This document shows, in pieces, positions 23,261 through 36,453 of a stretch of 64,000 bases of DNA. The first letter of the stretch is position 1. Each line of letters begins with the position of its first letter. A model generated the notes under the pieces. That model did not search any database. It saw nothing but the letters and a program-made list of their open reading frames with translations, and was not told the origin of the DNA. Origin of the DNA: Xylona heveae TC161. Taxonomy: Eukaryota; Ascomycota; Xylonomycetes; Xylonales; Xylonaceae. The position numbers were made by a program, and so were the translations under genes. The DNA is taken from NCBI RefSeq assembly GCF_001619985.1, contig NW_017264193.1, forward strand, positions 2,547,726-2,611,725, read 5' to 3'.

Positions 23261-24732
23261 TCATATTTTCGAGGCAGCCTTGACCATCTGTGCCTCGATA
23301 GCTTTTTTGAGACCTGCGCTTTGCGTGTTGCTGCCGGCAGTCTTGAGCAGACCATCCTGCCAGGTGCTGGCGATGTGCCGACCAGCGGCATCCCAGATTT
23401 TGCTTTCGTGCGTACCGCGGTTGGCGACGGTTCGACCGGTCCAGGCTTCCTGGAGATACCACCGTTCCTTGCCGTCGGCGTCGTACATGAGCAGATCGTC
23501 ACCGAGCAGGTGGAACACGACGCTGTGGCTGATACTTGCCATGCGGCTATAGTCCTTGATGCCAAGCGCATTGACAAGTACAAAGAGAGAGTTGCGGTCC
23601 GATGCGTAGAGGTGTGCGCAAGCGTGCAGATGGGGGTCGTTTGCAGTTATAGCTCCAATCGCACGGTAATACTGCAGTTGCCTGTACTCGTAGGGCGGAC
23701 GGCCTTGATTGTACGGAGTCATATCCACCTTGCGTACGTCCATACCGGAGAAGACGTCAGGGAAATTGTGCCTATCAGCTATCTCCCAATACCTGTTATC
23801 TAGTCAGGATACTGCTATAACTTCTTGGCAAGCAATGCAAGGTGCTGAAGTCCCGTAATCTGCGCTCGGGAGAGTGCATAAAAGCCTTGCCGAATGATGG
23901 AGAAGGGTTGTGTAAGAAGACATACCAAGGAATATCTACAGCAGGAGAGAACTTGTGATCTTCGGGCTTCTTTCCATCCAACACTTTTGCGTATTTTTGC
24001 GCCGGAGTAGTATCCTCCTGGTGCTCGTAGGACCCCTTTTCGTTGCGTTTGAACGAGCAGATGCAGGTGAAGCAGTTGTCCGCACCACCGGGTTGACTGA
24101 CGTTGACTGAGCGAGTGCAGACCAAGCCACCATCCTTGATCCGGGTTACAGTGAAGTGGAGAGGCAGGTTCACCATTACAGGGGAGGTAAAGAAACCAGT
24201 GACATTCTATTGATGTTAGTCCAAATGCCTCAGAAACACAAAAAAACCGTGAATACGGCAATCGCATGACGAAGAAGATATTAAAACGGTATTGAGCAGA
24301 CCCATAGAAAGTCATTCCACGATCAGTGCAAAACATCATAGCCGAAGAGACTTTGAAAACAGAAAAACACTTTCCGTGTAAACATCGTTCTTCGAAAGGG
24401 GGCGGCGGCAGCCAAAAACACCGAAAAGAAAAATCCCGTTGGCCCAGAGTTATAAGTGGCGCAGGTTGGCAAAATTATAAAAGGAAGTACAGAACCAAAA
24501 TACAAAGACAAGAAGGGAGTTGACCTACATGTACAAAGTACCCCTCCTTAATCGTCTTCGATGCCGCATACACCGCCTGGGCGTACACGTGCCCGCCAAA
24601 AGCAGTCGTGAAGCCACCTGGAGAATGCGGCTTGGACACATTGCGATAGCTATCCGATTGACCGGGGATTTGCTCCAATGCCATCAATTGGGCAAAGGCA
24701 ACGCGATTGGCGTAAAGATCGGAGGTCGACAT
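23261..24732 (-). CDS. TesB-like acyl-CoA thioesterase II (double hot-dog), catalytic Asp replaced
   Basis: Three exons on the minus strand (24529-24732, 23926-24206, 23261-23792) encode 338 aa. The family hydrolyses acyl-CoA to free fatty acid and CoA, often in peroxisomes. The N-terminal hot-dog contains FGGHVYAQAVYAASKTI; the middle holds a conserved strand set (GGLVCTRSVNVSQ, FTCICSFKR); the C-terminal hot-dog has SISHSVVFH and IASTWQDGLLK. The Gln of WQDG matches the catalytic Gln of E. coli TesB. The Asp expected in the TesB-type DHS block is Ser here (ISHS). The C-terminus ends KAASKI, not a clear peroxisomal SKL. Intron 1 (322 nt) is much longer than the others in this window (intron 2 is 133 nt). 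Either a variant fungal subfamily with another active site, or weak activity. Confidence 0.87.
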
Positions 24733-26734
24733 GTTGTTGGCTTAACCTTCAATCGTTTGCTGGATGCGTGTGTTTCTATATCCAATTCGTCCAAAAGGAA
24801 TAACACTCTTCGACACAGGCAAAAAGAAATCTATATGCCAACTTTGTGATAAAATAAAATAAGTAAATGAAAAATCAATTTACAATGCAAGAAAAATTTT
24901 TAAAGGAAGGCACACAATCCTTGAATATCCTCAAAGAAGATTACAAGAGAGCAGGAAACAAAAGGGGAATGAAAAAACGTGGGATAGAGGAAGGAAGCCC
25001 GAGCCAGAAACTAAAGGGACCAGGGAACCACGTGGGAGCCAAGCCACTAAAATTTGGCGAGGCCGAAGTCGACAGGGGACCCGGGGTGATGGACCCACGG
25101 AACCGACAGATCCCAGGACAGGAGGCACCAAGTGACGCTGCTGTTTGGAGTCATGATAGTAATTGACAGATACAAAGTACAGCAACTGTTTTCTTGGGAC
25201 ATCGTCCTCCATCAGACATCAGTTCTTCAACCTTGACCGAGCATGGCGCAATCTTCTCGGTCTATTGCCTGTACACTGGACTAGCGGACAACGCACAGGC
25301 CAATTTGACTACGAGCGAGGGAAGGCTGGCTAGTCCAGCTGTATGGCAGTAGAACTTAGGTAGGTATATGATACCGATAAAGGAAAATGCCGGCACTTGA
25401 CGGGATTAGTGATGAGGGACTCTACATTGGAGAGAGCCAATAATTTTGCCTGGCCTGACTTTGTACTAGGCAGTCTTTAGGTCGGACCGGTCCCCCTCCC
25501 AGTAATTTCATGATATCAATGAGCTCTCGCGGATGTAATGAGTAGGTGCTTATTGAACGGAGCGGCGTTACACTTTCTGTACTGCATCAGACAAGGGTAA
25601 AGGCTTTGCTATCATGTCATTGTCCTGGCCCAGTCTCTATCAACGCTACGGGTATTTGGCCCCCATAAAATATTCTCAGAATGTAATAACATTTTTTATT
25701 AACAACAAACCTCCATATGCCTAATTTCTTCTTTAAACAAAAGTATGTAATTTCTCTATAATAACAGATACAAATCATTAATTATCTAATATTCCAAATA
25801 TATATATATATTAGTTCTACATGATAGGTTACCCAAGAGAGCTCAATGATTAGTCATTCATCTTACGCAGCATAATTTGCATAAATCAAGTTTTCGGCAC
25901 AAAGTAGATATGCAACAACGGACCCATCTCCAACCAATCAGAATGCCGTACAAAGAGATTACATCATCCACTTCTCTACCGTCTTCACCGCAGCGCCACT
26001 GTGCATCGCATATCCAACATTTTTTTGGGGAACATCAAATTTAACAGAGATATTGTGTATTGATATTCTCTACTCTTCTACAAACCCAGTCAAGGTGACT
26101 TTGTAGATCACCAATGACAAGGTGAGGACATGGCAAGCAAGAAGCCAAGCCAATCAAATTTGGCATGCCAATTTCCCATCAACGCCTGTAGAGTACTTCA
26201 TGTCCGTGAGGACCCATTCCGAAATGCATCCATTTCCATTAAGCGTTTTTGCTTCGTGCTGTGCTTCCCATATACCATGCAAAACCCATCCCAATCAGAC
26301 CCAGTCCTATACCCGAAAATGTATGCGACTAAAAAGGGGAAGTGGAAAACGCTGTCGCTTTATCCCCGTAAATGCTTCAAAAAAAGGAAGAAATGAACAC
26401 GAGATGGATCAAGAAGAGAAAAGGCAGATGCCACATGCAGCAGCAACAACCTTCCTTTCTAGCCCGGAACGTGAATAGAATATATATACAACGAGGAGTT
26501 CAAATGGTTTCCCAGGCTCCAATTTGCCCTTGAAACGCCATACTAATGCAACCAAACCGATGCCACGAAAAGAAAAGATGCCAAAGCGTATGATGCAATC
26601 AAAGGGTAAGAAGTGGAAGTAGAAAGGTAAGCAAGGCAGAGATATGCGCTTGGTTCAAAATAAATAGGAATAGTGATAGTGATGATGACGATGCGCATAA
26701 TGACAATAGTAACCACGACAGCGGCGTCCAACGA
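24733..26734. other. intergenic: thioesterase promoter and cyclin 3' flank
   Basis: No gene supported. Positions 25680-25820 are very AT-rich and include TATATATATA at about 25799-25810. The open frame at 26122-26478 (+) lacks any domain. Confidence 0.5.
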
Positions 26735-28816
26735 TTAATGATAAAAGCTAGGCTGTGAAAGTGGAGGCCACTGAGTTGTCTGGTTTGACCATGTATCATG
26801 GGAATAAAACGGAACCACACCAGTTTTGCGCTCGTTCGAAGACTTGCCCAAAGGCTGGTAATGCATCTGGTCAAAGCCAAGATGATGAAGGTTGTTAATC
26901 GACCCTGACGGAGGAGGAACGAGAAGAGTGTTCACGCTCCGCACGGGTCGGTATGGCGAGTTCCTCTGTGCCAAGATAAACGAGGGTGAAAGATGGCTCT
27001 GCGAATGCACATATCCAGGCAAGCCCGCCGAGGCAGGAGAGGACATGGCTGAAGGAAGAGAGTAGGGGCTCTGTCGGCGAGACTGGTCACCAAAGGGCGA
27101 AATAGAAAACGGCTGAGAGGTCGGTTGAGCAGAAGGAGGGGGCAGTGGCGGCGGGGCCACTGCACTTGGCTGAGGCCAAGCAAGCTGTGGAGGAAAAGAA
27201 GTCGTCATGGCCTGTGACGTGGTCGGAGGAGGGAGTTGCGTCGACGGAGGAGGAATGTTGAAGCCGTTGCCAACGGGGGTTGTTGAAAGAGAGAGATTTG
27301 GGACCGGCAGCCGTGGGATGTTTTGATGAGGGACCATCGGAACCATAGAAGGCGCCGAGGTCGAACTGGATGTCGCGCTCGGAGCACCGGAGAGCGTGAC
27401 TCTCTTCGAGGGCGGTTCTTGAGCGTTGTCATCGTAGCTCCGCTTTCGACTCGATAATCGCTGTTCAGGCTCGAGGCTGTGACCAACTGGTGGCGGCACA
27501 AAGCTGCTTGCGCGAGGGAGAGTTGGGATAGACTGGGCAAACGTAGAGTGGCTTGGCGATGTGGTTCCCAAAAAGGGCGGGGAAGCATGCGTGGAAGCAG
27601 GAGGCGATGGCAACGATGGTGGGACAGCCAGACTTGAAACGGATGGTTGCAAGGGTTGAACTGGAGACGGCCTCGAAGCCTTCTCATAATAGTCCCAAAA
27701 TTTGGCCAGCTTCATCTGCCATGCCTTCCACTCAGTTTCCGAGGTGAAGAGGCTATAACGCATGTTGCTGAGGAATTCAACTTCCATAATGTGAATCTCC
27801 TGAACCGAGATCCCAGAGACTTCAGCCCATGTCTTATTCGTGTACGTGTTATCATCCAAGACTATATTCGTGTTAGTGATCATTTTCAAATGGGGCCATT
27901 GATATTGTATAGCTGCAGCCACCTACATTTGTTACCGAGCATCAAGGCAACGGTCAAAAGACGAAATTCACTGCCTGGCTTGCCCTTGACGCTAGGGTTC
28001 ATATTCTTCAGTCGATATATGAAGAGAAGGGCAAGCAAGACTACATTCTGAGTCACCTGCGTAGTCGACAAAATCGTGGTGACCCATTTCCTGAAACCCG
28101 TTGAAGGAAGAGCTTCCCTGACAAGCGTCGTGGGCACCAGAGAAACTGACGAATCCTCCACGCGCTGCAGATTCGCAGACGACTCGAACCAGAAAAGGCA
28201 AGTAATCTAGGTATTGCGGGTTAGCACTTCCGTCACCACACCAATTGCAAAGCCTTGTAATCAAACTCACTCCGGCTGCAAAGTCCGCAAGGCTGCCCTT
28301 GCTATTATTGATGGATGAGGGAATCTGAAGGTAGGATATGATGGAACTGGCGCTTGAACTTCTCCGTCGCTGAGCCGATTCAGAAGGAGCGGTTCGGCGT
28401 GAACTGGGACTTGACGGTTGGCTCGAGGAGTTGACTACAGACACGTTTCCATTATAATATCCGGGTATCGTTTTGCTCGGCACTCTAGTGGGAGGATTTG
28501 AGAGTCGATGAGACTTGATCGGTGTCAAGTATGCATTCTTTAGAGTATTGTATGATCGACCACCATAGCTCAGAGGCACGAGATTGTTAATTTTGGATCC
28601 GTTCATATCCTCGGGGGGTGTTCGGACGCCCCCGGCCACCGTTGGCGTCTGGTTGGACGAGCTTGAGTACCAGGTTTTTGGGCGGGATGATCGTTCAGCG
28701 GTTTCGATGCCGTGAAGGGAGTCGTAGGTGGAATGGACGGCGGGAGCGAGAAAGTCCAACGGCGGGTTCGACGAAAATGGTTGATACATGAATGAGAACG
28801 GCTGAACGTCGACCAT
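26735..28816 (-). CDS. clg1: Clg1/Pcl-type cyclin (Pho85-class CDK partner)
   Basis: Three exons on the minus strand (28271-28816, 27927-28206, 26735-27861; introns 64 and 65 nt) encode 650 aa. The N-terminal 180 residues are Ser/Pro-rich and likely disordered. The cyclin box spans about residues 183-310: ITCLFWFESSANLQRVE, FRKWVTTILSTTQVTQNVVLLALLF, SEFRLLTVALMLGNK and, after intron 2, FLDDNTYTNKTWAEVSGI and IMEVEFLSNMRYSLF. FLDDNTY and WAEVSGI are typical of Pho80/Pcl-class cyclins, which activate a Pho85-like kinase for nutrient and morphogenesis signalling. The roughly 300-residue C-terminal half is Pro/Ser/Gln-rich low complexity. The partner and inputs are inferred from the family. The 5' side faces an 11-kb gene-free stretch; the nearest 330 nt upstream lack any ATG in the sense direction. 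Confidence 0.88.
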
Positions 28817-31000
28817 GGAGACGGGGCCTGCTCAGGAAACAGGCAGGTTGTAAAAGGCCTTAGAAAGGGTCTATGACAGATAGAAGTATTAAGATGAGGT
28901 CGAGACGGAGCAGGTCGAACTGGTGAAGCGGATGATGAGTGATGGAGTTGGTCGTCGTCGTCGTCGTCTCAGAATACTATTGAATAAATGGGACGGATGT
29001 CCAGCCGTCTTGTGAATGCTGGAATGGAAGGTGAAGGAGTGATCAAGGACGGAGCGGGACAGATCAAGGAAGGTGCAGCCCAAAGCCGTTCCTTCCAGCA
29101 ATGAGGGCACTATCGAACAGGTCCTGCCGTCACAATGATGTTGCACAAGACGCGTATCTCGTAGATATCAAGCTCTCCAACGGATAAGCTTTTAAGTAGA
29201 ACCGAACGAAGCCGCCGACTATAAAAGGTAGGTAGGTAGGTAGGGCTCTTCAGCGTTGCAAGCCGTACAAAGGGAGAATCAAAACAATGGAGAGCAGAGG
29301 AGATGTTGGAGCACGCCAGGGGTCAACAACGTGCCTTTTGGATGAAGAGGAGAGAGGAGAAAAGGTCGTTTATTGCTATCATAATTGCAACCTAAGCAGG
29401 TGGACACCGAGGACATGATAAAACATTCCACGGCATCCGGCCAACTGACAATGGGAGACCCATTACGGGTAGGTCAAGAAAGAGGCTGATCTCCAAAAAA
29501 GCGGCCAAGGACCAGGGCCGGTTGATGTCAGAGCCGACGTCTTGGGTTGTGGGAAGAACGACGCTAGTCTGGTTTGGGTGTGGCCGGCCAAGCAACACAA
29601 TGAGAGCGCCATCATCAAACAAAAAGCCCTAGTTTGAATAGCACCGAAATGGTCGCATCAACGCCGCGTGCCGCAATCATACTAATGCTGGGAAGATTCT
29701 CGCCTGCGAGGACGCGGAGGGGAGGGGTGAAGGGGGGAGGGGGGAGGGAAAGAGTGGGAAGGGTGGAAGAAAGGTCGGAGGCGGCGGCGACGGCGGCGGC
29801 GGCAGAAGCTATAGTGGATTGGTTTGGTTCATGGTTCGTAGAAGGAGTGTCTGTGAGCGAGAAGTGAAAGCGTGCGTGCGTGCGTGCACTGCGTGTGTGT
29901 GAGATGTGTGGGTTGAGCGAGAAGTGAGAAAGTCAGAGAGTGCAAGCATCAAGTGGAGAATGGGTATTGGTACGGGCGGTCAGCGTTTGGTGACCGGGCG
30001 AAATAATGGGAGATGGGGATGCGCATGCCGGTTAGAATCTTCTGGGAACAGAAACGTACGAGGTGTCCCTAGCCTCGCGCCTAAAGAATTCCTGTTCTCT
30101 TTCTCTCTCATGCCTCCTCGGGAGCGCTATTGGTCATCGAGTGACACCGGAAAAGGGTGATGGGCGAGTTGACTTGTGGGTAAAAGGGGGGGCGCGGTTT
30201 TGGTCGCGGCGTTGTTGATGGACAACCTGACAAGCATTTCATGTGGGCGCGTGTGTGTAGTTAGTGGGATGTGGATAATCGGATTGGATCCAAAAGGCAA
30301 AGCAAGCAGGCAGGTAGGTATAGTAGCTAGGCGGACAGGCAGGCGAGTAGGCAAGGACAAGCCCGTTCGTGTGCAGGGAGCCCGAAAAAGTTATCATAGC
30401 GTCGAAAAAGGATGATCCAAAAGACTTTTCCCTAGGAGTCCCGGGCATGATTTTGCTCTGAACTGACTCTGGGGCCAGCCGCGCCGGCGTCGGCTAGGTG
30501 GGGGTTGGGAAAAAGCGAAGGGGCCAAGGTGACGACGGGACATGCCAGACAAGGCCGAACAAAACCAAGAGAAAAGCATGAGCAAGATCATTAATTGAGT
30601 ACGGGGGGGTACATGGTGTGAAAATACCGTACTCATCGTAAAGCACCAATAATACAGGATGCAATGGGGAAAGCAACGGAATAGGTGGGCTCCGGCACCA
30701 ACATCGGCGTCGCATGTCCTACAGTGCTACTAGGCTGGGCGTCGACGACTGGGACTAGCTAGGCCGTGGATGATTGATGAGAGATGATGGAACAAAGGAC
30801 CAAAAAGTATGATTATTGAAGGCGCAATGTCCCGTTGGTGCGTTTTCGGTTAAGTGACCACTGCCTTCCCCATCGAACCAACTCAGATCCATGGGCGGGC
30901 TGCGTTCGTATGGAACGAAACAGGGCTGCCTCAGCCGGCATGGGTTCTTGTCGCAAGGAACGGAATCCACGCTGTAGCTGATACTTCATCCGAGTCCCGA
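28817..31000. other. probable 5' leader and promoter of the cyclin gene; repeat-rich
   Basis: A GTC array lies at about 28951-28968, a GGTA tetranucleotide array at 29227-29245, and GGC repeats at 29779-29803. G-rich tracts (29725-29750) and TGCG repeats (about 29873-29890) follow. No ATG occurs in the cyclin sense direction for about 330 nt above the start, consistent with a clean long leader. No protein gene is supported. Confidence 0.45.
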
Positions 31001-33320
31001 CGAGCGAAACCGGACAAGTACCGGTCCGATATGGCCAACTCACATCTGGCTCAGACAAGGGCGGTGGGAGATACACGTTGGCATGCCGGCGACCGGACAA
31101 GGATCAGTACGAGTACAGGCACAAGGCCGAGATCCAATTTCTGACCAGGTACCGGGTACATGCAATCTCCTGTCGCTCCTGCTGAGAGACCTTCCTCGCT
31201 TGGTTCGCAAGCACTTCGGAGCCCCGATGCTGAAAAAGAAAAGTAAAAAAGATGAGAAAAAAAAAAAAGTCAGACCGCACACCTGGCACAGATCAAGGAC
31301 CCATAGGAGATCCATGATGACCCAGAGCCTCTCCCCCCCTCCATCTCCACCCACCACAAGACTTTCCCCCCCAAGCTAACTGCATGATTATTGTGCTGCA
31401 CAGAAGTACAAACGAACGCACACATGCACGAAACGCCCTTTTGTCCACCCCTCCTGGTCCCCTGGTCTGGCCCCATGGTTGAGAGGAAACCTGCTCCTTT
31501 GGCTTCAATCTCTTTCCCTTGGAGCCGGTCGACGGCTATTCGCTCCCTCGTTGCTTGTCGCCTTGGAACCCTTCTCCGTGGCTTTTTGCCAGGCCGAGTG
31601 ATTCCCGGCTCTTCTTGCATCCAGCCCTTCAATAACATTTAGTCAATCCTTAGCATTTGTCCGCCTGCTGACTCTCCTTGTCCCGGCCCCATTACACGCA
31701 TCGTCCGACTTTAGCCTTTTTCAATTATTTTCTTTTCATTTCAACGGATCCTCATTTTGTGATTGTCTTACCCATCTCCGAATAAGGGGCCCGAAAGAAT
31801 GAATTGGCCCACTACGGGAACGACACTCTATTATCGATCAGTCAAAGATCGGCCGCCCGGTTCGCTTCATGTTGCAATCGGCCTGGCTCAGTCAAGTCAT
31901 CCGTCCAAGATCGAGCTGATTAGCAGGAATGCTTCCGGCCGACACGCAGGCCAACAAATGAGTTTTGAGATGGTTACTTTTCCCCCTTCTCTTCTTGGCT
32001 CTAAAGGAACATTGCTATAACCGGCCAACCGACGACTTCCTTGACTTCCTTTCTACGTCCGTTTCTCGCTCGATCGGTCCATGCTCGGACGGCCGATCAA
32101 AAAAGTCGGGAGAAGAAAGAATTAATTTTAGTCTTGGCAGATACAGTCTAGACTATCACATCTTGTATTCCGACCGAGCTATGAGCAACGAATACAGAGC
32201 CTCGTAGAAGGAAGACTATGGAGTAGGGTTTATTTGACAACCCTCTGTAGCTCGTCATCATGACCGTATCACGACGGTTGGCCCCCTTTAGCATCCGGAC
32301 CAAACAAAAGTATCCCTTAAGATGCATTATCTCAAGATCCCAGTAAGCTAGGCTCTCACTCCCAGAGTACACGGCGCGTTTCCATGAAAGAACGGCAGCT
32401 GTGACTATGTTGCTTCCTGTTAGAGAGGGTTTCGGAGCCAGAGCTACGCGTGGACGCGTTCCATCTGTTTGCATTCCGCTCAGGGACTATGTGATAAAGC
32501 TGCCTAGACCGATGCAAGCATCGAGGAGAGCATGATGCGGGTTGATGCCACAAGGTCCAGCGGACAAGGACATGGGAAAAGGGCGCATGTCCGCTGATCC
32601 GTACTGATTCACGGGCCTCCTGAATTGCGCCTTCGTGTCCTCTCCTTTCACGGCCATGGGTCTTTGTCCAACAAGATGCAAGACGAAGACAGTGATGTAC
32701 ATGGAGTCTGGTGTCCGAGAACTTCTGACCAAAACTGTCGGCTCAGACTCGGAGTACAACTGGCTGCTACGGCGGCAAGTGGTCTGGTGGGATCAACATT
32801 ATTACTGGGATTCTCGTAAGGGTCAAAATGGCACAGCAGCACCGAAACCGCCATGCTAAGTCATGCCGGCACCAGTCAGTCGAACACGGAAGTCAGGACA
32901 TGATGAGGGTGGAGAGGGAATCAGATCCGACGAGCTTGCTCTCTGGAAGAAAATGACCAGGGCCACTTCCTTTTGGCCTGCGTGTGGCGGGGCGGTAGCG
33001 CGCGACACCGTCTCGGCAGGAGGACAGACGTGGGTTTGGGGGCAGAAACAAGGGCGGCATCAGAAACGCAGCGAGATGATCGGGCTCGTTCCTTTGGGTG
33101 ACATGATGCGTCGATGAGGGGCCAACAGAAAATCTCTGTTCCGAGTTGCGGGCAAGATTCAAAGGGGTCATGGAAAGGATAATAATAAAAGTCCAATTTT
33201 GGGACCGGCCTTTTAGCAAAAGAGCCAATCAAGCTGTGATTATGCGCGTATGGATCGGAAGGCGCGTGTACGAGACGGGTCCAGTCATGGGGGATGGACA
33301 GGATAATTTACCGGGGACTT

Positions 33321-33397
33321 ACCCTCTCGGCGGGACAAAGTAAAGTAAGAGATGATTTTGATGATGGTGCGGATGATGATGTTGACGCCGAGAGGGT
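33321..33397. repeat. 12-bp perfect inverted repeat with 53-nt spacer
   Basis: ACCCTCTCGGCG at 33321-33332 is the exact reverse complement of CGCCGAGAGGGT at 33386-33397. The spacer contains a GAT-rich stretch. Confidence 0.6.
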
Positions 33398-34161
33398 GAT
33401 TTAGGTTGGTTGGGTGGTGGGGAAAGGTGGGTGGATAGGTGGCAGAGTCACAGACGCGAGGTGTTGCCGTAATCCCAGAACCCATTTGTCCTTTGAGCCA
33501 CCCCAACTGGTGTATATTGTTGTCTTGGCCGAGCTGGGAAAGATGTCTGGTCATCCATGTTACAGTAGTAGGGGGGGTGGGAGGTGGGGGGAAAAGGGAA
33601 AGTTACAGGTCCAAAGCAGCGTGAACTCAGATATGTACGGTAATTGTGGTACCTTCTCATCTCCGTGCCTTCCGTGGTCAGCATTTTTTCTCCTCGGGCT
33701 CTCGCTAAAGTTGGTCCCAAGATTTGCTCCCAACCCAAACCCTCGACTTTTTACATGAAAGAATGGAGACAGCTGAAAAAGGGCCGGGTGGCGATTGGCG
33801 ATAGGCCGAAGCGAACTGTCTAATCCCTTTATGGTGGTCGTCCGTGGCATTTTCCTCTTCACACTTCTGCCACACACGTAGCTTACACCATTTGCCCTTT
33901 TTTCGTATCGTGCTACGTACTGTCCTTGGTGAATTTAGCCCTTTTCTTCGTGTATTGAACGGGAACACTGGTGTCAAAACGGTGATACGAACAGCCGAAA
34001 ACGCAAGGGCAAACTGCCGCAAGACTAACTACTAGTTCTCATTATGAAGATCAATAACTTAGAGCTTTGAATTATCGAAACAGGCGTATCACGAGGGATG
34101 TGGGTCAAAGGCGTGGATCCGAATACGCCTAGACATCAATTCGTTCAGTGCTAAATTCCGA

Positions 34162-34162
<1 letters not shown>

Positions 34163-34192
<30 letters not shown>

Positions 34193-34204
34193 GATGATGA
34201 TGAT
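34163..34204. repeat. compound ATTG / ATG microsatellite
   Basis: About seven ATTG units run directly into about five ATG units. Confidence 0.85.
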
Positions 34205-34958
34205 TACGAGTCGACCGATGACAATACAGAAAAAGTGACGGAAAGATGACCTCTAATTTGTATGGATTTTCCCGAACCTCGATACGTGCAAATAGATGAC
34301 TGACAGGACAGGCCCTTTTTAATTTTCCTTAAAAGGGGATTTTAGTGTACATGATTGCAGATCAAACTGGATACGTCTGCTGATTGGCTGGATGGACGAC
34401 GTTTAGAAAGATATGCAAGAAAGCGGAAGGAGAGGAAATTGTCAGGCTGCAGCCGCCGTTGGGTTGAGAAATGTGCACAAACAGTGGGTGTGCCTATAGT
34501 TTGGATGCCTTGCTGGGATGCAACACCAAGTCAAGCTCCTTCGATATCCAAGGGGCGGCTGCGAGTCTGATTAAGCGAGGTGAGCTTCTCGACTTGAGTG
34601 GAAAAGCAACGCAGAGACTGCACAAAGGAGCCAACAAGGCAAGTGATTATGGCTAGTTGATGTGGCCATTGAGATATGAGCGGGCTAGAGTGAGTTCACA
34701 AGACATACGCAAGGTTGCTTAGGTGCCAAGGGTCTTGACGCTGTTCACGGACAGATACACTAAAGTTTCGGCGCCGATGTTGTTGATGGATATTTCCAGG
34801 GCACGAACTGCCTTACTCAAGCATCAAATACTGCTGCAACGGGTGTGAACTTTTAGCTTCACGATTTTGGTACTACAACACCTTTTTCGTGCTATCGTTG
34901 CAAGGCCCCTTGATCAGTCGTGCAGGGAATGTTCGTTCCGTCGCTCCTGTCGAATGAC

Positions 34959-34985
34959 TTCGGCGGTTTCTAAAAGACCGCCGAA
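34959..34985. promoter_or_regulatory. palindrome with CGG-N11-CCG spacing (candidate Zn2Cys6 site)
   Basis: TTCGGCGGT and ACCGCCGAA form a perfect 9-bp inverted repeat around a 9-nt loop. The inner triplets are CGG at 34964-34966 and CCG at 34978-34980, 11 nt apart, the spacing known for Gal4-type zinc binuclear cluster factors. Function is only suggested by shape. Confidence 0.3.
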
Positions 34986-36432
34986 CCGGCTCAGTTCGGC
35001 AGAAAGACGACGAAGAATGGGTCAGTAATCATATCCACTTTCAATAGCAGCATCGTTAATTATTGCCTGCCTAACTAATCAATTCACGGGTTACACAGAG
35101 GGCAATCTTCTTCCTGGCGCGGACATAGCATAGAGCCCACCGGGAAAAACGGTGGCACGCGAGAAAACGATGGGCACGTACCGGTACTATAGTTCCGTCG
35201 GCCATTTCCCGCACTGACCCAGTATTGTTACTCTTGTTCCCACTTGGCAGCTGGGGCCCTCGGGGGCTGTCTATGGGCAGACCACGCTGAACTTTTTCTC
35301 GTTTGCTCCATCATTCCCGCGCACTTAACGCAGGATCGACGCGTCATAATCACACTGGGACCGAGGATCGCAGCCCCCGAGGCACGCCAGAATATGACAT
35401 GTCTGGGCTCCACTGACTTTTTTTGAAAGTGAAGGGATCTTTTCATCTCCACTTGTCATGCTCGGTTTCTCTCTCGGCATGCTCAAATTTCGAAATGTTT
35501 CAACGTTCTAGATGGCGGGGCTAGAATTTTACTCTGAGCGAATGTCGGTGACGGACCCGTAGCGCTTTCCCAGCTGCCGTTTCTCATCAATATCATCATC
35601 ATCGTTGTCATAAAAAAAAAAGAAGTGTCTGAACTTCCAAGTACCATGCCCACCTCAGGCAAATAAAACAGGGGAGAAATCCGCGGAAGATCCCTTTGGA
35701 GAACTGACTAGCCACCATCCCGGATACCTGTTCCCAGACATATCTATATCAAATTGTTTCATCGTCACACGCATGAAGAGATGGAGGCTTGTCGGAAATA
35801 GTTCTGGATTGCAGTTCTGGTGGACCTCTCGGCGCCCAAAAGAATTTGGAACAGTGTAGATCTTCCAGTCTGATCAGGCAGGCAGATGACGGAAGGAAAA
35901 GCCAGATCCGGCATTTGCGGGCACCGCGATCAAGGGCATAGGTAAATAACGTTTTTGTGTGATGAGCTGGCCACGCAAGGGAAACGAATTTACTCTCGCG
36001 TTCTGATTCAGCGCCTCAGGGCTGTATGTATTATGCGGTCTTTTGATGAGACTCGACGCGACATTATTATGTGACGCCCTATATTGCTTCTGCTGCTCCT
36101 TGGCTGCCCCCACACGAAATGTTCAAGGCTCTGGGTTTGCGGCTCCTTTTTGCAGGTTTGGCACTTCATCGATAGGAGTCACCACGGAGTGCACATGATG
36201 CATCGTATGCATGTACCTTCGTACAGTGTACAGTACGGCCATTTTATCACTATACCACTTCGTATTGATGTATTGGCTGGTCAAGGAGCAATTTTTGTTG
36301 TTGATCAGCCACGGTATGAATCAAAATGCGGCTGGCTAAATCCATTATCAGACAGGGCACTGACATCCGAGACATGCACGCATGATGTTTGGAACCCAGC
36401 ATAATGATGATGACAGCATGCGAAAGGAAAGC

Positions 36433-36453
36433 AAAAAAAAAAAAAAAAAAAAA
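36433..36453. repeat. poly-A run, 21 nt
   Basis: Uninterrupted A21 on the + strand. Confidence 0.85.
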
